DNA of 23,859 nt. It comes from a virus. The stretch spans positions 1-23,859 of IMG/VR virus record IMGVR_UViG_3300009414_000075; one strand, given 5' to 3'. Numbering within the stretch: the first letter of the stretch is position 1; the number at the start of each line of letters is the position of its first letter. Positions 20,351 through 23,859 of the stretch are shown here, in pieces. The position numbers were made by a program, and so were the translations under genes. The notes under the pieces were generated by a model. It saw only the letters and a list, made by a program, of their open reading frames with translations, did no database searches and had not been told where the DNA came from.

Positions 20351-20953
20351 TTAAATACCAGTTGCGTTAGTGTATGAATGTTGAGCAATGTTAAACTTCA
20401 CTAATACATCAGTATAAGTATCGCCTACTGATGAACTTGGTGAATTAACAAAACCAACGACTCTAAAGCCCTGTGTGGTTGTTGCTACTGTAGCATCTAG
20501 TGCTGTAGTAGAATTTCCTGTTGTAGTAGAACCAGTAGAAGTAGATTGTACTGCTGCTAATGGAGCGTTTGCTCCAAGAGTAGCTTGAGCCATAGTGGCA
20601 TCTGCTTGAACTTGAAATACAACATCAGGGTCGTCCACAATATAACCAACAGCATCAGATGCTGATGTGCTTGCTGGCCAATATTGGCTAAAAGTCTTCT
20701 GACTAGAATTAGGGTCTGTATATGAACATCCAACGAATACACCAATTGTTCCTGCAGGGAAAACTGAAGAGTTAGAACCAACAGTGGTTACTATCTCGAT
20801 TGTTCCTGCTGCAACAATAGATACGATGCTTCCGTTATAGATATTTGTGTCATACGCAGACGCTATTTTAATTTGACGAGTAGAACCAGCATAAGGCTGT
20901 CCACCAATCAAATTTACGGGTTTAAACCCATAAGGTGCGGCTGAAGTTGCCAT
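20351..20953 (-). CDS. probable head decoration / capsid-associated protein
   Basis: 200 residues. The N-terminus MATSAAPYGFKPVNLIGGQP, followed by YAGSTRQIKIASAYDTNIYN, is a pattern I know from capsid-associated proteins encoded next to marine phage capsid genes. The rest is beta-rich with Thr/Ser/Val (GTIGVFVGCSYTDPNSSQKT, TTQGFRVVGFVNSPSSSVGD) and ends with DVLVKFNIAQHSYTNATGI. It sits 13 bases before the major capsid gene, with AAGGAGATAATATT before its ATG. Decoration is inferred from position and composition; a minor head protein is the alternative. Confidence 0.78.
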   Translation of the reverse strand: MATSAAPYGFKPVNLIGGQPYAGSTRQIKIASAYDTNIYNGSIVSIVAAGTIEIVTTVGSNSSVFPAGTIGVFVGCSYTDPNSSQKTFSQYWPASTSASDAVGYIVDDPDVVFQVQADATMAQATLGANAPLAAVQSTSTGSTTTGNSTTALDATVATTTQGFRVVGFVNSPSSSVGDTYTDVLVKFNIAQHSYTNATGI

Positions 20954-20973
20954 AATATTATCTCCTTAAAGAA

Positions 20974-21435
20974 TTATTTATTACCTTTCCCAAAAGAAGT
21001 GGTTGATTTTTTTTCAGAGAACAACGGCATTCTAGGGTCATTTTCTCGCATCAAGTTGTTGTCTACTGCTTTTTCTTGAGCTCGAGCTTTTTCCTTAAAA
21101 TATTCATTTCTCTGATCTACCATTTCCTGTGGCATTTTACATAATAGCAGTCCACCAATCTCAATACCGTCCTTGAATCTTGAATTAGGGTCTGCTGGTA
21201 TACTTACTTCTGGGTGTTCTGAATGTTTCACAGGTTCCCAGCCTTCACGCATACGAGAGGACACATTTAAATTATCAGCTTCGTTAGCTAATGAAACTCT
21301 AATCCAACGATATGCCCAGCCAGCTTCATGCTTAATTTCTGGTAATGTTGATCGAGGTTCCCATTGCTTTTTTCGAACTTCAGTTTCTTTACGAGTTACT
21401 GCTTCTCTACTTTTACGACTATTTGATTTATCCAT
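20974..21435 (-). CDS. conserved head-module protein, unknown function
   Basis: 153 residues, polar and basic at the start (MDKSNSRKSREAVTRKETEV), then an ordered middle (AGWAYRWIRVSLANEADNLN, SRMREGWEPVKHSEHPEVSI, FKDGIEIGGLLLCKMPQEMV) and a helical charged end. It lies between the scaffold-like and decoration-like genes in the position where marine phages of this type regularly have such a gene. The ATG at 21435 overlaps the scaffold stop by eight bases, with CGGAG upstream. There is no enzyme signature. It may help head assembly or maturation, but this rests on context. Confidence 0.78.
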   Translation of the reverse strand: MDKSNSRKSREAVTRKETEVRKKQWEPRSTLPEIKHEAGWAYRWIRVSLANEADNLNVSSRMREGWEPVKHSEHPEVSIPADPNSRFKDGIEIGGLLLCKMPQEMVDQRNEYFKEKARAQEKAVDNNLMRENDPRMPLFSEKKSTTSFGKGNK

Positions 21436-22504
21436 TTGTATTCTCCGTTTTAATTAATTCACGTGCATATTGCTCTGGTGTCAGCTTGAATTTCTTTGCT
21501 AAAGCTAACTGAGTTTTAGTCAGCCTAATCTTTTTAGGACTAGTCGACCTTGTTGCTGGAGCAACTACAGTTGAAGGTTTGCGTTGGGCAGGTTTTGCCT
21601 CTTCCAACGAATCAGTTTCCCCAAAATTCTCTGGGAAGCGTTTTTGCATCGTTTCATCTATACGACGATAGTATTGGTCAGACGATGGGTCAATCCCACT
21701 CCTAACTAATTTTTCATGCAACCCTAGGGCTAATGAAGTCATTTCTTCATCTTTCCCAAACCAAGTGTTTTTACCTTGCCAAGCAAGAGCTTTTGCATCT
21801 GGTCTAGCAACTCTAGGTTGTGTTGTATCTTGCTCTGAAGATACCTCATTTCCTGGAGTTTGTAAAGCCTCTTTGCTATATTGTGGCTTCCTATCTTGAG
21901 CTTGGCTTAATTTAAACTGAGCCTCATTCATCTTAGTTTGGGCTGCCACTAACTTTTCACCATCGCCCATATCATACGCATCTTTATATTCTCTTTGAGC
22001 ATTCGCTAAATCAGTTGTGTGCTTCTCTTGAAGGGTCTTAATATAATCTTCTTCCCCTAATGAAAGTGTTTTCCTTAACTTTTGATTTTCTTGTACAGAA
22101 AATGCAGCAACTCTTTCAGCTTCCTGCCTTTGTCTTTCAGCAGCTTCTTTCTCACGTCTTTCATCGTGCCAAGCTTTCTTAAGTTGAGCCATACGTTGCT
22201 TTACTCTATCTGAATATTCATCTAAAGTATCAGCTTCCAGCTCGTCTTTAATATCTTCAGGTAGAGGGTCTCTATTTCTATCAGCTTTAGGGGTATCGTC
22301 CTCTACCTCAACATCAAAATCTAACTCTAGCTGTTCAGGTTCATCTTTTTTAGTAGCTTCTTTTTTGGGCTTTTTGGTAACTTCAACTTCGCCTGTAGCT
22401 TCTTCTGTAGCAACTTTCTCAGCTTTGTCTTCCTTTACCTCTACTTCTTCGCCCTCCATTTGTAGCTCCTCTGGAATTTCATTAATAATTTCAGTTTTTG
22501 CCAT
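21428..22504 (-). CDS. head scaffolding-like protein
   Basis: 358 residues. Residues 1-100 are extremely acidic (EIPEELQMEGEEVEVKEDKA, EQLELDFDVEVEDDTPKADR). Residues ~105-215 form a long charged helix, probably coiled coil (LKKAWHDERREKEAAERQRQ, NAQREYKDAYDMGDGEKLVA). A disordered Pro/Ser/Thr linker follows, then a short basic helical C-terminus (KIRLTKTQLALAKKFKLTPE). Acidic N-terminus, coiled coil and basic C-terminal coat-binding helices are the usual layout of scaffolding proteins. Its place between portal and capsid genes agrees. AGGAGG lies five bases before the ATG. Assignment is by architecture, not motif identity. Confidence 0.82.
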   Translation of the reverse strand: MAKTEIINEIPEELQMEGEEVEVKEDKAEKVATEEATGEVEVTKKPKKEATKKDEPEQLELDFDVEVEDDTPKADRNRDPLPEDIKDELEADTLDEYSDRVKQRMAQLKKAWHDERREKEAAERQRQEAERVAAFSVQENQKLRKTLSLGEEDYIKTLQEKHTTDLANAQREYKDAYDMGDGEKLVAAQTKMNEAQFKLSQAQDRKPQYSKEALQTPGNEVSSEQDTTQPRVARPDAKALAWQGKNTWFGKDEEMTSLALGLHEKLVRSGIDPSSDQYYRRIDETMQKRFPENFGETDSLEEAKPAQRKPSTVVAPATRSTSPKKIRLTKTQLALAKKFKLTPEQYARELIKTENTNG

Positions 22505-22513
22505 GTCTACCTC

Positions 22514-22939
22514 CTATGCACGTTCGTAGCCTCGTGGGTCATCCACTACGGCTTCTACAGTGTCGTCGTTAATAATGCGAAACTCATTACCAAAAATTTT
22601 GATTCGAGTTCCAGAATATGCCCTAGTAATAACGAAGTCTCCTTCTTTACACCAAGGTCCTGTTGGAAAACGCTCTTCGTCCTTATAAGCGGTGTCTCCC
22701 AACTTCATCACAAATAAAACTACAGTTGAATGTTCTTCAATAGTTTTAGTTTTATCGGATTTGATTAGCCCACTCTTATAAGCCTCATCTACTTGAGGGA
22801 CCGCACATAAAATACGGTAGCCTTTAACATCAGGTAACTGAGCGGGGTTTTGTTCTGCTGGTTCGTCTTTAGTAACACCATTAATTGGTATACCATTAGG
22901 CGTAACAATCTCTGTTTTTAAAGTTTCAATTTTACTCAT
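22514..22939 (-). CDS. phage GroES-like co-chaperonin
   Basis: 141 residues from the second of two adjacent ATGs (22939), six bases after GGAGG. After a ~35-residue extension comes a GroES-type beta domain: LPDVKGYRILCAVPQVDEAY, then the mobile-loop region KSGLIKSDKTKTIEEHSTVV, VMKLGDTAYKDEERFPTGPW, CKEGDFVITRAYSGTRIKIF and EFRIINDDTVEAVV. The hydrophobic GLI in the loop stands where GroES has the IVL that binds GroEL. It would form a heptameric cap for the host GroEL, as T4 gp31 does, probably to fold the capsid protein encoded three genes later. It overlaps the 63-residue gene by eight bases. Longer than bacterial GroES (about 97 residues) mainly because of the N-terminal extension and an insertion near FPTGPW. 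Confidence 0.85.
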   Translation of the reverse strand: MSKIETLKTEIVTPNGIPINGVTKDEPAEQNPAQLPDVKGYRILCAVPQVDEAYKSGLIKSDKTKTIEEHSTVVLFVMKLGDTAYKDEERFPTGPWCKEGDFVITRAYSGTRIKIFGNEFRIINDDTVEAVVDDPRGYERA

Positions 22940-23123
22940 CATCTTCCTCCATATGCCTTAACATAGAAGCTATAAATCCTTGAGTAAGTTGAAATCCTCT
23001 GATAATACCACACGCATGCATATACTGTGCGTGCTCTTCGGCTCTACCTTGAGCCATATCATCTTTTATGCGTTGTTCTTCTTCGCCAATTTTATTAGCG
23101 AGAGCCATTAACGTTTCGTCCAT
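22932..23123 (-). CDS. 63-residue head-module protein, unknown function
   Basis: MDETLMALANKIGEEEQRIK, then DDMAQGRAEEHAQYMHACGI, IRGFQLTQGFIASMLRHMEE. It is mostly alpha-helical, with a single Cys and His residues in the middle. It starts directly after the portal stop codon and overlaps the co-chaperonin gene. Small proteins with a YMHACGIIRG-like centre regularly follow the portal gene in marine phages of this kind, but I know of no assigned function. A portal or packaging accessory is plausible from position alone. Confidence 0.78.
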   Translation of the reverse strand: MDETLMALANKIGEEEQRIKDDMAQGRAEEHAQYMHACGIIRGFQLTQGFIASMLRHMEEDDE

Positions 23124-23859
23124 CTATCTCTCCTGTTTTTTAGTTTGCGTTGTATTACGTTTTTCCTTCTGTTGTTTTACAGCTTCAGCACCTAACTTAG
23201 TGCCCTCTATAAATTCTTTTGCGTCCAACTCTTTTTGTTGGTTGACTGCGTCAGCACCAATCTTGGCACCAGCGATTCTTTCTTGTGACTCCATCTTCAT
23301 TTTATCTAACTCAAGTCGAGCTTGCTCAAGAACTGAATCATTATTCATTTTCTTAGCTTTAGCTTGAGCTTCTAACTGTTTAATTTCAAGTTCTTTTTTC
23401 TGCATTTGTAGAAGTGGGTCTTCTTGTTGTTGTGCAATTTCTTTTTGTTTAGCTTCAGCAATATTTTTTTGTAATAGCTGTTCGCCTGATTTAGCTACAA
23501 GTCTAGATAATTCAACTTCCACATCTTCTGGTAATGCTTCCTCTGGTGGAGGTAGTGGTGCTCCAAGTTCTTCTTCGAGTCTTTGTCTGTATGCAAAAGC
23601 AATATGTTCTGCAATATGAGCTTCCATAGCAGAATAAATTTTTGTAGCGTTTGGACTTTGTCCTATCATCTCACCAACGATAGGGTCTTTTATAAATGAC
23701 ATATGAGTTTTAATATGAGCTTCTGAATCTTGATAGATAAATGCTTTCACAGGTTTACTGTTAATAATATCCATGTTTTCTGAAACAGGATTTTTCGGTT
23801 TCATATTATCTTTTTCTGGTATTAATTTCTCTTTATTTTTAACCCCTAAGACATCTAAC
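23124..23859 (-). CDS. portal protein, C-terminal part (5' end cut by window edge)
   Basis: The frame is open from the window edge (first full codons read LDVLGVKNKEKLIPEKDN) through MKPKNPVSENMDIINSKPVK, so the methionine at 23804 is internal. The residues that follow (HIKTHMSFIKDPIVGEMIGQ, AMEAHIAEHIAFAYRQRLEE) are the helical distal part typical of P22-like portal proteins of marine phages. The end is a long Gln/Lys/Glu-rich helix (LLQMQKKELEIKQLEAQAKA) with a small internal repeat, KIGADAVNQQKE and KLGAEAVKQQKE, that could form the portal barrel or a coiled coil. About 245 residues are present; such portals are usually much longer. It is first in the head operon seen here; terminase genes would be expected further upstream. 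Confidence 0.8.
   Translation of the reverse strand, partial: LDVLGVKNKEKLIPEKDNMKPKNPVSENMDIINSKPVKAFIYQDSEAHIKTHMSFIKDPIVGEMIGQSPNATKIYSAMEAHIAEHIAFAYRQRLEEELGAPLPPPEEALPEDVEVELSRLVAKSGEQLLQKNIAEAKQKEIAQQQEDPLLQMQKKELEIKQLEAQAKAKKMNNDSVLEQARLELDKMKMESQERIAGAKIGADAVNQQKELDAKEFIEGTKLGAEAVKQQKEKRNTTQTKKQER

Noticed and set aside
20557-20781. 74-codon minus-strand frame inside the decoration-like gene
   Set aside because: Alternative frame within a well-supported structural gene; Leu/Gln-rich without pattern or ribosome site.
1-23859. tRNA genes, integrase, att sites, insertion sequences
   Set aside because: Looked for and not seen; the region is a continuous late operon with no gap large enough for such elements.

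Overview
The window is a contiguous piece of the virion-assembly and lysis region of a tailed bacteriophage. Every supportable gene lies on the minus strand, so transcription runs from position 23859 down to 1. The DNA is AT-rich, genes are packed with 1-11 base overlaps (many are TAATG stop/start joints), and no tRNA, integrase, transposase or CRISPR array is seen. Gene content and order resemble the marine short-tailed phages known mainly from ocean metagenomes (pelagiphage/uvMED-like). A marine alphaproteobacterial host such as SAR11 is an inference from this style and from the low GC; nothing in the window proves the host. A short tail is inferred from gp10-like and gp4-like tail/adaptor genes and the absence of sheath, tube or obvious tape-measure genes.

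Head module (23859-19429, read right to left): the 3' end of the portal gene (cut by the window edge), a 63-residue protein, a GroES-like co-chaperonin, an acidic coiled-coil scaffold-like protein, a conserved unknown, a probable head-decoration protein and the major capsid protein. The module ends in a strong intrinsic terminator preceded by two further hairpins.

Middle module (19226-12535): two Ala/Gly/Thr-rich structural proteins separated by a C(UUCG)G hairpin, a very basic DUF6321-like protein, an XhlA-like membrane protein, a remnant of a second holin gene, and then a run of five small basic genes that share one C-terminal tag (RGDGIA-K-RG-x-TKGRI) on unrelated bodies. Next come a gp4-like adaptor, several tiny basic or zinc-ribbon proteins (one with a diverged tag), a second adaptor and a small structural protein.

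Host-recognition and lysis module (12522-1): a 1141-residue fibre with tandem repeats; a 58-residue protein; two exported proteins encoded by overlapping genes; a membrane-anchored coiled-coil protein that overlaps the second of these by 128 bases in another frame; a Trp-repeat mini-protein; an S74-chaperone fibre sharing a ~100-residue module with the large fibre; a polyglycine adhesin; a three-TM holin; an M15-type endolysin; a gp10-like tail hub; two small tail proteins; and the N-terminal part of a Gly/Ala-rich virion protein cut by the window start.

Six genes of 46-58 codons and both edge-truncated genes were recovered by direct translation. Three start codons were moved inward because a GGAG-type ribosome site overlaps the longer alternative. 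There is no gene-free stretch over 300 bases; the longest (19227-19428) holds the terminator hairpins and an AT-rich possible promoter. The observations most worth following are the C-terminal tag cassette, the holin relic, and the exported-protein cluster with double overlaps.
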